The notes beneath the pieces were generated by a model. The model had not been told where the DNA came from. It did not search any database and saw only the letters and a list, made by a program, of their open reading frames with translations. 64,000 bases of DNA from positions 1 to 64,000 of the forward strand of contig JAVXUO010001362.1 in assembly GCA_033065855.1 (NCBI GenBank), written 5' to 3'. Positions 33,984 through 47,300 of the stretch are shown piece by piece; position 1 is the stretch's first letter, and every line of letters starts with the position of its first letter. A program made the translations under genes and the position numbers. Origin of the DNA: Escallonia rubra. Taxonomy: Eukaryota; Streptophyta; Magnoliopsida; Escalloniales; Escalloniaceae.

Positions 33984-36363
33984 CTTAGCTGCGTCTCCTG
34001 TTGATTCACTTTCTGTTGGCATTAAATTATAGGCCCTTCTTGGTGCTCCTGAAACTAGTATAGACTCATTTGTGTATTTAGATTGATTATTGGTGTTACA
34101 TCCATTATTTTAGGAGGAACAATGAACAACGATCTTACTGTGGCTATGCCTATGATACCTTTAAAGCCAAAAGTTCAACATTGATGTATCATGATTGTCA
34201 ATATCTTAGTTGGTTATGTCTAGTGGCATAATTCAGGTAAAAAAAAGGCCAATTTAAAAGCACTGAATGGGTCATTCAAAATCTTGGGACGTCTTTCAAA
34301 TTCCTGCGACATCTATATATAAGGGTGCTAAGGGCTTGCACTTACTACCACCTTACAGTACACGACTCCAAGTACCGCTTTCTAACAACTTTTCATGTTT
34401 GACTCATATAGTTCATGCTTATTAGGGGATGGTTTGTGACATTTCCTTGGGATGCTTTTGTTAGATATACAAATGAGTTGGAAAGTTGTCGCGTTGTACT
34501 TGTGATCTTTAACTTGTATGGCATCTGAAATTCGCGTCGACTCGTTGAGCTCTATTTACAATCATTTTTTTAGCTTCATGAATTTTATGAAACGCTTTGT
34601 ATAGTTTCATAAATTTTAGCAAGATGAGGATACAAAGTGTACTATCTTGGTAGCAAGCATGATGAACTTTCAATCAAGTGTTCTACTTCAGCTAGGAACA
34701 TTCTTGCAAGTTCTCGACTAAGCATCTAATAGCAAACCTAAACCACTTGGTTACCCTTTTCAATTTCTTTCAGTTGGGAAAGCTTTGGTAAATGGTTGGG
34801 TTTAATGTCGGTATATGACCCTTTTGCTTCATGTTTAAATGATTAACCTTCTGACTTCATAATATGCCTCGACTGGAACCATATCTACCAAGGGTTCTAA
34901 CGCTGGCGTCGTCTTTAATCGACCACTGTAAAAGATGTTACCACTTTCGAGAAGGTGGTGCAATTTTTTAAATCCTCCTTAACATTACCTTATTCACATA
35001 GACAATTGAGTCTCAGCAAAATTGGATGGTGGTCAAAGATGATGGCATCTCCAAGGGGAGTCAATATTACAGTCGTTAAGTACCTTGCGTCACTTGCTAA
35101 GGTAAGACCTTTCCGTTAACATCTAGGAAGTACTAACACCTCATATGGATCGAGGTATGCTTTGCGACACCTACCGATACATCGACACCATGATGACACC
35201 TCCAGATACGTGTTCGACACCTCTAAGCAGTGTCCGAATTTATTTGTTTTAGTTACTGGACATTGTGTCAAACACATATCGAAGAAGTATCCACACGTAT
35301 GGGGCCAAAATCTAATATTGCAAAATTATTTCGGGATTCGTGTGTAATAATTGACAAATCTGGGACTTTTTAGAAATAAACTTTTAAGCCAAACCCTAAT
35401 CAGATCTACCCAAACCTTTTGTCTTCTAAGTCTTCTTCTATGCTGCTACTATCAGCCTAACCAAAAGAAAAGAAGATGAAGCAGGCCGAAAGCCAAGCTT
35501 CTCGCTGGAGGATCTCGCCAGTTTCGAGTAAAAGGTACCCTTCTTCTTTCTTTCTCATCTCTTTCTCTTTTTACTCTTTCTTATTATCGAAAGCATCCAA
35601 GCTTACCGATCCAGAGGAATATAAGTCAACATCTCCAACCTCATTTACCGACCCATCGACTATATAAGATCCCTTTTTCATGCCTTCGGTCTCATGTCAT
35701 TTTCCTTCTTTCTTGTTACTCTTAAAACTCTAGTCTTGGTACTCGGTAATATTGATATTTCAGCTCCTTTCTTGTTACCAAAATACTATTTTATGTTACT
35801 TTCCTTCTTTCTCAACCATTTTGAGAGAAATTCAACTACTACAATTGATGTTTACTTTTTCATGTACATAAAAATATATTAAAGAACTTTGCAATGTCCA
35901 AAATTTGGTTTTTTGGAAATTGCGGTGTCCCAAACGGTGTTGGTGTCAGCCATGGGTGTCTGTGTCTGTGCTACCTACCTTAAAATGACATGTTATTTTG
36001 CCTGTGCTTTATGAGTTGGAATTCTACTGGATACCTTTAGTATATGTACATTTGTCTAATTTTGCATTTTACTTGTAGTTAAATTAGATGGAACTCCACT
36101 TTTCAAACGCCGTGTAAATGCTAATGGAAAGTTGAGCAGAGAATTTGCATGCAAGATTTGGAGTTATCTTCATCAATTTGACATTATAGCTATCCAGCAT
36201 ATCTTTCAAACAATGCTACCTTACACAAGTAGATTTTTAAAGTTGCTCACTTGTTTCTATAATAGACAACGAACTTTGTGCCATATGCATCTAGAATTTG
36301 TTGATCTCACATATCAGGTGTCATACCAAGAGGACGATTGCATGAGTTGTACATTTTATAAGT
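33700..36363 (+). CDS. Two exons of an unrecognised host gene (partial)
   Basis: The open frame before 33920 reads KIYFYSDTTRNPSIFIDL and then RVPELSPEAYSIANEKGTVL followed by GRFNS. It ends at a donor (TCAG/GTACATC) in phase 1. A second exon begins near 36080 after TACTTGTAG and continues in the matching phase: VKLDGTPLFKRRVNANGKLS, then REFACKIWSYLHQFDIIAIQ and HIFQTMLPYTSRF, to a stop at 36363. The quality of the reading frame and the phase match suggest a true gene or gene remnant. I cannot name the family. The start, further exons and function are unknown, and the intron of about 2.2 kb holds a repeat element (35150-35990). Confidence 0.45.
33931..33980. repeat. C-tract and CA microsatellite in an intron
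   Basis: C runs broken by one A, followed by an ACAC repeat, immediately after the candidate donor at 33920. Confidence 0.85.
35150..35990. mobile_element. Possible TIR element with CGACACC-rich ends
   Basis: The left part (GAGGTATGCTTTGCGACACC ... TCGACACC ... TTCGACACC) and the right part (GGTGTTGGTGTCAGCC ... GGTGTCTGTGTCTGTGCTAC) are rough inverted counterparts. Between them a frame opening MKQAESQASRWRISPVSSKR at 35476, with possible splice sites, is not recognised. No clear target duplication. Confidence 0.35.
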
Positions 36364-37155
36364 GAAGTAACATATTTTTTTAGTATTACCATTATAAATT
36401 TTTGAGTTTTCAAATTGGTTTAATGCTAGCTCATTTATTGAATATTGGAAGTTGTAATAAAAACTTATCAAATATATTTTTTCATGAAAAGATTTATCTT
36501 GGGACGTTGGAAAGCACCCTAAATAATATATAACAACTCAGAAAAGCGTCCCAACATGGTCTAATGTGGTGCACCTTTTAGGACGTTGGATTGTGCTTAT
36601 TGCTGAGTCGCTTATGTGCGCTGTAATAACTTATTGTGACGACCTCTACTAGGGTGACGTTAAGACACCATTCAAAGCGCTCTTATATGATACTTGCAAG
36701 GACGCTAAGTGTAAGGCGAGCTTACCATGGAAGTGTGGATAGAGAAAGGAACATTAGAAATGGAGAAGTTTGAATATTTTGGTGGAGTAATTGGTATAAT
36801 GGGGATGAAGAGGAGATTAGTGGGGTAGAGCGGTTATTTTGTTAAATGTTGAGAATTTTTCAACATTGACCTTAATTAACTATGTTTTATTTGATATTAG
36901 TACGTTATAACACGGTATAGTTTGAAGTTAAAAAAAGAATTTACCATAAGGGTGTTATTATCCCTTAATAATAGCATAAATGATTACCTTAACCTAGTGT
37001 CTCTGGCCTCAGACACTGTGAAGCATCCCCCTGCAACCTCTTGATATGATCAATTTCTCTGTGGCTTCCGAGTCAGAGCTATGGATCCCACGTTAGCCTT
37101 TTTCCCTTAAGATTGGCTTCTTTGACAAAGCAAGATTAGGAAATATATTGAGTTG
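36364..37155. other. No gene seen; intergenic before the TIR-LRR locus
   Basis: AT-rich with a short cluster of GGACGTTGG/CGTCCCAAC words near 36500-36600 that could be remains of a transposon end. Nothing coding. Confidence 0.4.
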
Positions 37156-37281
37156 TCGTGTTCTCTTACACAATCGTTCACGTGACTTTGTACAGCGCAC
37201 TACCGCCATTCCTTTTTGATTGGGTGCTCATCTCTTTTCACATGTAAAAGAGATGTAAGGCAACGAAAGAGAAGCTCTGTT

Positions 37282-37288
37282 TATATAA
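37282..37288 (+). promoter_or_regulatory. TATA box, upstream TIR copy
   Basis: TATATAA about 100 bases before the ATG at 37387, in the context CTGTTTATATAAGGC. An identical context recurs before the second copy. Confidence 0.65.
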
Positions 37289-37386
37289 GGCAACGAAAGA
37301 GAAGCTCTCTCTATGATCTCTTCTTCTTGTAGATCATAACCTACCTAACACTTAACTCCGCCAAGCTTTCAATTGTCTACGCAGGC

Positions 37387-37594
37387 ATGGCTGCCTCTTC
37401 GTCTTCAACCCCGCCGCGCTGGATGTACGACGTGTTTCTGAGCTTCAGAGGCGAAGACACCCGCAAGAACTTTGTGGACCATCTGTATTACGCTTTGGAT
37501 AGACATAACATCCACACCTTCAAGGACGATGAGAATCTCGAGAGAGGAAGCTCAAGTAGGAGAGTAACATGTTCTCTTACACAATCGTTCACGT
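37387..37594 (+). pseudogene. Truncated TIR exon (duplicate)
   Basis: It opens [20 protein letters not shown] and continues [20 protein letters not shown], then [16 protein letters not shown]. It is a near copy of the TIR start of the downstream gene, cut after about 57 residues by the duplication junction; the rest ([11 protein letters not shown]) is duplicated upstream DNA read in frame. It keeps the TIR box-1 motif but lacks the catalytic Glu region. It has its own TATA box, so a short transcript is possible. Confidence 0.88.
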
Positions 37595-37760
37595 GACTTT
37601 GTACAGCGCACTACCGCCATTCCTTTTCTGTCTTTTTGACTGGGTGCTCATCTCTTTCACATGTAGTAAGAGTTAGCGGTCCATAAATGCCAGGGAAAAA
37701 GGGGCCCCAACGCGTCTTGATTTTAGACCATAACGCGCAAAGCAATTGGACTTCTCTGTT

Positions 37761-37767
37761 TATATAA
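37761..37767 (+). promoter_or_regulatory. TATA box of the TIR-LRR gene
   Basis: TATATAA 99 bases before the ATG at 37866, in CTCTGTTTATATAAGGC. A CT-rich leader and CAGGCATGGCT around the start codon follow. Confidence 0.7.
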
Positions 37768-37865
37768 GGCAACGAAAGAGAAGCTCTCTCTATGATCTCT
37801 TCTTATTGTAGATCATAACCTACCTAACACTTAACTCCGCCAAGCTTTCAATTGTCTACGCAGGC

Positions 37866-38338
37866 ATGGCTGCTTCTTCGTCTTCAACCCCGCCGCACTG
37901 GGTGTACGACGTGTTTCTGAGCTTCAGAGGCGAAGACACCCGCAAGAACTTTGTGGACCATCTGTATGAAGCTTTGGTTGCGAGTAACATCCGCACCTTC
38001 AAGGATGATGAGGATCTCAAGAGAGGAAGCTCAATCTCGACGGAACTCCTCAAAGCCATTGCAGGGTCGCGGTTTGCCATCGTCATTTTCTCCCAGAACT
38101 ATGCTTCGTCGTCGTGGTGCCTGGATGAACTCGTGAAGATCATTGAATGCAAGAACCTGGGGGGACTGACTGTCCTTCCGGTCTTCTACCATGTGGATCC
38201 ATCGGATGTGCGTAAACAAACGGGGAGTTTCGCTAAAGCCCTTGAGCACCATGACAGGATCAAGGTATCTAATTGGAGGCAAGCATTAACTGAAGCCGCC
38301 AACACATCAGGGTGGGATGTCGAGAAAGAGGAAAATGG
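37866..38338 (+). CDS. Exon 1: TIR domain
   Basis: [20 protein letters not shown] leads into [17 protein letters not shown]. Then come FKDDEDLKRGSSIS, FAIVIFSQNYASSSWCLDEL (the putative NADase catalytic Glu is residue 88 in WCLDEL), VLPVFYHVDPSDVRKQTGSF and NWRQALTEAANTSGWD. A complete plant TIR of normal length (about 155 residues). The open frame would stop one codon after the donor (AATGG/GTAA), so splicing at 38338 is required to continue. Confidence 0.9.
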
Positions 38339-41300
38339 GTAAGCACCAATTCAAATGCCAATCTCTCTGCATCAAAATATTGATATGGCATCTAACCGAA
38401 TTATGGATGAGAGATATAATAAGGATAAATTTTGCCGCTCCACCACAACATGCCTAGAAAACTAGCAAATGTTTATGTAAACTTACATTTGAGTGCAGAT
38501 GCCTTAGAAGTCTGCCGAGTAGCATATTCAGTTTGCGGTCTCTACGGGCTCTTCGTCTCTCTTGCTGTGAATTGCTTCTAAAGTTTCCAGACATTCAAAG
38601 AGATATGAATAATTTACGTGAGGTTTTTTTGAATGGAACTGGTATAGAAGAGCTTCCCTCATCGATTGAACGCCTCAAAAACCTCGGTAAACTTAATTTA
38701 TCCGGGTGCAGATCCCTTAGAAGTGTGCCGAGTAGCATAGTCAGTTTGCGGTCTCTAGGGTCTCTTCGTCTCTCTGGCTGTGAATTGCTTTTAAAGTTTC
38801 CAGACATTCAAAGAGATATGGATAGCTTATCTAAGCTTTTGTTGGATAAAACCGGTATAGAAGAGCTTCCCTCATCGATTGAACGCCTCAAAAACCTCGC
38901 TACACTTGATTTATCCTGGTGCAGATCCCTTAGAAGTTTGCCGAGTAGCATATTCAGTTTGCGGTCTCTAGGGTCTCTTCGTCTCTCTGGCTGTGAATTG
39001 TTTCTAAAGTTTCCAGACATTCAAAGAGATATGGATAGCTTATCTGAGCTTTTGTTGGATGGAACTGGTATAGAAGAGCTTCCCTCATCGATTGAACGTC
39101 TTGAAAACCTCCGTACACTTGATTTATCCAGGTGCAGATCCCTTAGAAGTTTGCCGAGTAGCATATTCAGTTTGCGGTCTCTAGGGTCTCTTCGTCTCTC
39201 TGGCTGTGAATTGCTTCTAAAGCTTCCAGACATTCAAAGAGATATGGATAGCTTATCTGAGCTTTTGTTGGATAAAACCGGTATAGAAGAGCTTCCCTCA
39301 TCGATTGAACGCCTTGAAAACCTCCGTACACTTGATTTATCCAGGTGCAGATCCCTTAGAAGTGTGCCGAGTAGCATATTCAGTTTGCGGTCTCTAGGGT
39401 CTCTTCGTCTCTCTGGCTGTGAATTGCTTCTAAAGCTTCCGGACATTCAAAGAGATATGGATAGCTTATCTGAGCTTTTGTTGGATAAAACCGGTATAGA
39501 AGAGCTTCCCTCATCAATTGAACGCCTCAAAAACCTCGTTACACTTGATTTATCCTGGTGCAGATCCCTTAGAAGTTTGCCGAGTAGCATATTCAGTTTG
39601 CGGTCTCTAAGGTCTCTTCATCTCTCTGGCTGTGAATTGCTTCTAAAGTTTCCAGACATTCAAAGAGATATGGATAGCTTATCTGAGCTTTTGTTGGATG
39701 GAACTGGTATAGAAGAGCTTCCCTCATCGATTGAACGCCTCAAAAACCTCGGTACACTTAATTTATCCAGGTGCAGATCCCTTAGAAGTCTGCCGAGTAG
39801 CATATTCAGTTTGCAGTCTCTAGGGTCTCTTCGTCTCTCTGGCTGCTCAGAACTTTGTGAACTGCCGGGGAATCTAGGAAATTTAAGATGCCTAAAAGAG
39901 CTCAATGCAGGTGAAACTGTTGTCATTCAACTACCAGCCTCGATTGGATTGCTGAAGAAACTCGAAATCCTTTCTTTTACTGGATGCAAGCATTCCATAA
40001 TACGCCAATCGTGGAGATCATCCGTTGTGTTACCTTCAGTATCGGGTTTAAGTTCATTAGTGAAGCTCGAACTCAGCCACCAAAATCTGACAGCGCTTCC
40101 TTCTAATATTATATGCTTATCCTCCTTGTTAGAGTTGGATATTGGCGGAAACAATTTTGTTAGTCTACCATCAAGCATGGTCCAAATCCCTCGTCTTGAA
40201 ATCCTCTGGCTGGTAGGATGCAAGAAGCTTCAAGTATTGCCAGAGCTTCCACCAAGTATTATGGAACTGCATGCAAATGATTGTGAGTTGTTACAAGGTC
40301 TAGCACATCCACTGTCCAGGTACACCAGGCTGCGGACGGTCTCATTCGTCGATTGTTCTAAATTGGTTTGCAGTTTGGTTGATACATTGTGGCAGTTTCT
40401 TCTGCAATCTGCCTCTATGCTTGAGCTTAAGGTACTCTCTCTCTCCCCGTCCCCGTCTGTCTGTGTGTGTGTGTGCACTTGTTTGTGTGTGGATATACCT
40501 GTATATACGTATGTAAGGCCACTAAGGATACTAGCCCGGACCCGTGCCAAGCACATGACAGTCATATTAATAGCCATCTGCATTAGAACCATTTAACTAC
40601 ATAATAAAATCTATTTCACAATCTAAAATTTCAAGGTTATTAAAATACTCTCATTTACTTTTAGACGGTGAACTTCTTTTTAGTAGAATAAATGAGAAAT
40701 ATCCTTATGGACATTGATAATTTAGACATGGTAATATAATGAGGAACAAAAATTAGAAGTCTATGTACCGAATAATATGTTGAGATCATCCTTCCTTGGG
40801 GGAGGATAATGATCCCTTTCTTACCATTATTCCATGCTAGGATTGACTGCTTCCTTTCCTTCTACTGCTGGTGGGGATGAATGCTATAGTCTTTAATTTG
40901 AATTAGGTAGCACCGGCAGACATGGGTGGGAAAGGAGTCATCGCAAAAGGATATATATTTGTTGCTAAGTTGTGAAGAGTTTAACTATAAACGATCCCTT
41001 AACCAGCCCATCAAATAAGTGGAGGATTTATTAAACTGCAAAATATTACCCTGTTTTTATATTGCACGAGATATTTATATTGTGCTTGTTATTGCGCCTA
41101 TTTTTACAACATGTTTGTCCACGCCTTATTTTGTGTCTAAAAGATAGAGTGACAAAACATGGTGCAGAAATAAACATTCTCTACATTTATTTTTAATAAT
41201 CATAAGGTTTTACTTCTACCTTTGTATACATATCACACATGGAATTTGCGTATTAAAATGTTTCTGCATTTAACCAACGCAGTAGAATAACATAGCGCAA

Positions 41301-44300
41301 AACCTTATGGTAAGCAAATCATTAACCAAAATTTTTAACCTTTACGAACTTGGATTCATCTTCGAATGTACCAATATCAATTGACTTGGAGCAACCTATC
41401 TATTGATCTCTACACTTACATATGCTTATCTACGATTCACAGCTTATTTTTTGGTAAAAGAAAGAAAATAATTTCACTATTGCACTTTTTAACGACAAAG
41501 CATAGTGTATAAAAAAAACTTTCCTAGATTTGTTTTCAAATGTTATAAGGTTTTAATTCTACTTCATATTTGCTAAAAAAAAATGGATTTATTCTTCTTT
41601 TTATAATCTCAAATATGATTTTTTATTTATTTAAAGATGTAGGTTTTTGTTTTCATGTTTTTGAGTTAGTATATTGGATACATTGTGTTTTTAAATGTTC
41701 ACAAATGATTAAATTAAGCGCCTTATCAAAAAGGTATAATTTGTCTATTACATACCTTGAGTATATATAAGTTAAAATATGAATTCAAAATATTTCCTAT
41801 TGAATCTCTCATGTTATTTTAATTTTTCTAGGTAATAATTTAATTTTTTTGATATATTGGAGTTCAAATAAAGTCCAAATAGGTTACTATATTGGTTACG
41901 TACAAATTTAGAGTTTCGAATTACATAAGGCTTACTAATTGGAAAATTAAGGACCAATCTAAAATAAATTTTGAGATCTTTAGCACCACTAATATAATTA
42001 TCGTTTTTTTATAAAGCCTATATTACATTGGAAGTTATACTGTGATGATGTGTCATATGAAGAAGCTATCATTGTGATTTATTGCATTATCCTTTCAGTT
42101 GTTATATAATATATATATTATTATAATTCAAGAACCCGAGCCAAACTTAGACGGTCAATAAAATAAACTATAATGCTCTAAAATGTGAATTATTGCAAAC
42201 CATAGAACATGAAACAGAAAAGAGATTAATTTCTTATTGAAATTCCCACATTTGCTAAAACTATGGTTGTTGGTGAGAGAGATTCTACCAGTAGATAGCT
42301 TGTTTCAAGCCTTTTCTTTTTTTAGAGAATTAAGAAATATACACCGCGATAAAGGTTAAAACTGTATACTACATCAAAACTTAGAACGACGTAAAAACCA
42401 AAAAGTAATTTACAATAATTTGGATGACAAACTCATCCAAAAAAGAAAGTACGAAAATAAAAAGCTACTGGAAGATGGATTAGAAGTGAAAGCAGTGGAT
42501 TGAAGCAAGGAAAAGGCATAATAGGCTGTGCTGTTAAACCATTCCTGCTTAACACCTTACCTGATCGGAAAGCAAAAGACGCCATTGCTGATGATAGTTG
42601 TAAAACACTTTTTTTACCTTGGTGATATGCAACGAATGCACTCTCCAACAACCGTTAGTTATGCTAGACAAATGATTTTCAAAAGACAAACTCCTCACTC
42701 TTTAAGTTTTCATCCACACCATGAAATCATAGTGACCAATAAGAAAATTAAGATGCCTGCAAATAATTTGAGACAACCATGTAATAGCGAGTAACTTAGC
42801 AAAAGTTGTCTCACTATTATCATCAACCACAAAGATGGTATCAATACATGTCCTAATAGGAACCCAGACTGAATTTAAAGTAACCAAACCAATACCATAT
42901 TCCAAAGTGGTCAGGACTAGAGATAGAAATAACATAGAATACAGTGCACGGTGGAAATGAGCAATCATAGTTATTTAAATAATGCACAGGTATCAGTGGT
43001 TAAAAACTGTTCAACGCCCACTGCCCTTCTCACGTTGATAGTATGAACCTTGTTTGCGATTATATGGAACTGAGTATGAAAATCTTTAGTGTCTTTGAAG
43101 ACAACTTTGAACGAAAATGTGATTCGTTGAAAACCGTTTACCTATTGGAAATGAGAGCATTCTTTCCACACCAGATAACCCAAAGCATAACCACAATCCT
43201 TATAAGGTATAACATGTCACTACTATTCCTAATAATTGGCTCGACTAGCCATTGCAGAACCCAATTTCTAAGATTTCCCCGTTGGCCAAATGTATGGAGC
43301 CAAATATCTTGAACCCGGAGATATTGAAGGAATAGATGATCTTAGTTTTCAGAATTGTTTAAACAAAGTCGACATAATTCTAAAATTTGTTTAAACAAAG
43401 GAATAGACCGCAAGTCGTTAATGAAGAAATTGCCATAAGAAAATTTGAAGTCTCTTTAGTATTGGTAGTTTCCATACTTTGATCCAAACACTGGCAGGCA
43501 AAGAGATATCTAAAAAGAAATCTCAACTACGTTTATTCTCAAATACTTATAAGTTTATTCTACCGAAAAAGCTTCGTCCTTAGCATAGGGTCTGAAACAA
43601 GTATCCTCTGGCGTAGTGGGCTGAAAAAACTAGATGTAAAATGTGAGATACTATATCTAGAGGGAAGGTGGGAATCAAAACTAACAAATCTCATATACGA
43701 GAATTAGCAATGAATAAACCTGAGATGCCATTGAGCATTCTGTTCATCGCAAAAAAAATAAATAATAAAACCCGGTAGTTTATACCGTGACACTTGTAAC
43801 GTCCCGAAAATCCGAAATGTTAGATACACTCGATCATTTACACAAAGACAATATTATCCTCACAACCCAGTGAATAACCATTATCAGATCAACTAAATCA
43901 TTAAGTAATGTAATACTCTTAGTGTAAAATAATACTTGGAAAACTAAATTTAAACCTGAATAATAAATTAACAAAGTTCACCCATGCATGGGTTCTAAAG
44001 ACCAATACGGTAACTAAATACCAATTATCATGCTTGGCTCTAAACTCAATCCGAAGCAGTGTATAGGTAATCCTTCCCTGCAAAAAGGAATCAAATAAGT
44101 GTGAGCTTTTGAGAGCTCAGTAAGTTGCTCAAAGACCAAAAGAAGTGAATACAACGATTCACAAATAATTTGATAACAATATGGGAAGCTTTTAAGCTCA
44201 ATATCATTCAATCAGATATCAATATTACTTTCAGATACAATGTAAATAATTATAATGATATTAAACATTAGCAATTGCAAAGCCACACAGGCAGTGCAGG

Positions 44301-47300
44301 GTAACACTTAGCAAAGCCACAAAGGCAATGCTCACTAATACAAACTAAATATGCATATGCACACTAGCTAGTCCATCAAAGTACTAGCCCACAACAATAC
44401 ACACCAATACAGACTCTTATATCAATACACAATAGTACAATAATCGCTAATTCAACATATAATTTGATACTCGATGGGCAATAAATAATGAGCATCTAAT
44501 AATTGGTAACAGGGTTTCAATGGCAATAACACAAGAAATCAATTCAAATTCAGAGTCCAAGATAGTTATGAACAAACTGAAAGAATAAGTATGAATACAA
44601 GACGATGAATATAGGACTCCGACAGAATTATTTACCTCGGCTCGGATTAAGCTACGCTCTAATCAACCGAAAGTTAGATATCCTTAGAATGACCTAAGTT
44701 GGCCATCGCAGTTATTAGGACATAAACCACACTACATTCCAGTAAGACCAGTACTAATTACTTATACGGTGTTTAACTCTACTCTCAGAATAACTCAATT
44801 CACAACAGTTCCCACAAAAGGCCAAAACTAGTAAAAAAAACCTAACGCAACCCCAAAGCTTAATCACTCCTCAAAATTCACAATAAAAATCTCATAAAAT
44901 TCTTTTATAGCTTAAAAGAGTATTCAAAATACTAAATATCAGAATTTTTGTATATTTTGTGTTTAAAAATATTTTCCCTAAGTACAAGAAAAGCCCAAAA
45001 ACAGCCATTAATATTTTTAGGTAAATTTTTTTTTATAATAGGCTTAAAATATGTAAGAAAAATATAGAAACTAAAATCAGGTGAAAAAAATCATTAAAAC
45101 TATTATTAACTTATTCATTTTGCCCAAACAAATGCGCTACGTAAGTCATAGAAAATAACCTCTGAAAATTCTCAAATTTGAAGTGGAACATCTTAGAATC
45201 ATATAAACAGTACACAAAAATTTTCATAATTAAATAATCCGTTTAAATAGATCAAAAAGATTATAGAAATATCAAATTTGGAAAAAATAAAAAAAAGTCA
45301 AACAATTTTAGAAAATTCTGAAACTTTCTCAGAAGTTATAAAATTAAAATATCATCGCGATTGCTAATTTCTTGGCCAGAAAAGTGGCCGGAGGCCACCT
45401 CACGTGCCCACACGCACAGCGGGTGGGTACTGTTCATTATCTTCAACAGATTTAGAACCCTAAATTCTGGATTTGCCCCCCCATTTTGCTTCATTTTTTT
45501 TTTAATCATTTTTCTTTCTCTAATTTCTTCCTCTAACACCCTAATATATTTTATAACAACAATATATGATCCACGATCGAATTTGTAGAGTTTTACGTAA
45601 TGAAAAAACATATATATGTAAGTATGTATGTATGTATGTATCTTTATATACAAGTGTTTATATACGTATATATGCAACAAAATGGAACAGTTTTAGGGGT
45701 GACTACCTTATGAAATCCTCTTCTGAAACACGATCTCTGATCCCCCAATTATTCCTTCAATTCAATCTCTCTATTCTCTCCCTTTCTTCCACTTTCTCTT
45801 TCTACTCTCTCTACACACTCTTTTCACTTTATATTCCCTCCCTTGTTCTGTTACCGAAGAATATGGAGGAAAGAACAATTTGGGGGAGTGATTGGGGGAT
45901 TGCCAAAATGGTAACGGGCTGCTGCCCAAAATTCATTCAAGATCCAGAAATGGCATTTTACCAACCCCCTACCAACCTATGACAATTTGCAAATTTCACC
46001 CAAAAAATTTTAAATTTTATGAAAAAAATCCATACCTGTTTACCATCATATTAAGGGATTCTCAGTGGGGCGTTAAAACACTTGTGGCAATCACGAGTCC
46101 ATCCAAATCGAGATAGACTGCCAATCCCCTATATGCCACGTATTTTTTTTGTTTAAGAGTTTTCAGTCCTACCAAAATACTGTGCCATATGCACGAACCT
46201 TGTATAGGAGTTCTAGCTTGGAGAAAAATGGCAGCACCACTTCCTTTACTTTCTTCTTCTTCCTTCTTTTATAACCATAGCAATAAAATCAACAAGCAGC
46301 TTCCATCCCTAGTAAGTTGCTCCATATACCTCACTACTAAATTGGTTTCTCTCTAATTCTCTCTCACGCACAAGGCGGTACTAACACTGTTTTGTTTTGG
46401 TTTTTCTCTTTTCCTTTCTACCTCCCCCTGTATTCCTTTCTTCAAATTTTCACATCATTATTTTGGCTTATATGAAGAAAGAAAAAAAAAACATTTCAAC
46501 CTCCCAGCGAATCTGTGTCTTTTGTTTACACTATAATTGCTTGCATACATGCAAATCATCAAATTCACACTACACGGGGAATTAACCTTCATGATTTCTG
46601 CAAATTTTTCCTCCTTCTCTGCCGAAACCTCTCTCTCCCCGCTTCTATGTAGAAGTCCCTCCTTCTCTATGTTTCTCTCCTTTTTCCCTTTTCCCTTCTC
46701 CTCTCTTTCTCTCAACGTGTCTCTAATAGCCTGTTTGCTAGTTTTGAGATGAGAGAAAAGAAAAGAAAGGAAGAGAAAAGAAAAGAAAAGAAAAGAAAGG
46801 AAGATAATTATCTTTCCTCTTGTTTGTGAGTTTAAGAAAGAAAAGAAAATATCATTCTTTTCTCTTGTTTGTAAGTTCAACAACAAAAGAAAAGAAAAGA
46901 CATCCGATTACGTATATACCCTTATACTATATTGTGAATATTCTAACAAAGATTATGAATGTATGATCCTTAAAAAACATGATTTTGTTGAGAAAACAAA
47001 TTAGTTTTCGATAAAATCATACAAAATACATATCATGCTAATGTCATAAGTCTTACACAGCTGATTAATGTCACCATGTAAAAAAAAAAGTCATGAGTTG
47101 ACCACAAGTATCTCAACATTCAAATCTAATTAATGTCACACCAAAAGCAATATAATCAATTTTGAGTCAACTCTAACATCTAAAACAATCATTTAATTGT
47201 AAATAAAAGGGTAAGTTCCTATAAGAAACTTTAAAACCTAAAAGTCATTAAAAATTTAGTCTTTATTGTCTCAAGGGTAATACGAACATTATTAAAATAT

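Larger units (their letters stand above)
37156..38046 (+). repeat. Tandem duplication of promoter plus TIR exon start
   Basis: 37156-37565 and 37566-38046 align from GTTCTCTTACACAATCGTTC through the TATA box and leader to AGAGGAAGCTCAA in the TIR exon. The first copy breaks off after RGSSS and runs directly into the start of the second. The second has about 95 extra bases (about 37640-37750), and the first has a 26-bp leader repeat (AAGGCAACGAAAGAGAAGCT twice). Confidence 0.9.

Noticed and set aside
38595-40223. Minus-strand open frames of 70-120 residues opposite the LRR exon
   Set aside because: They repeat every 213 bp because they mirror the LRR units; shadows of the real gene.
40432-40596. 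C-terminal 55 residues of the continuous LRR frame
   Set aside because: A good donor at 40431 precedes a CT/GT repeat; the residues after it are low complexity and best read as intron.
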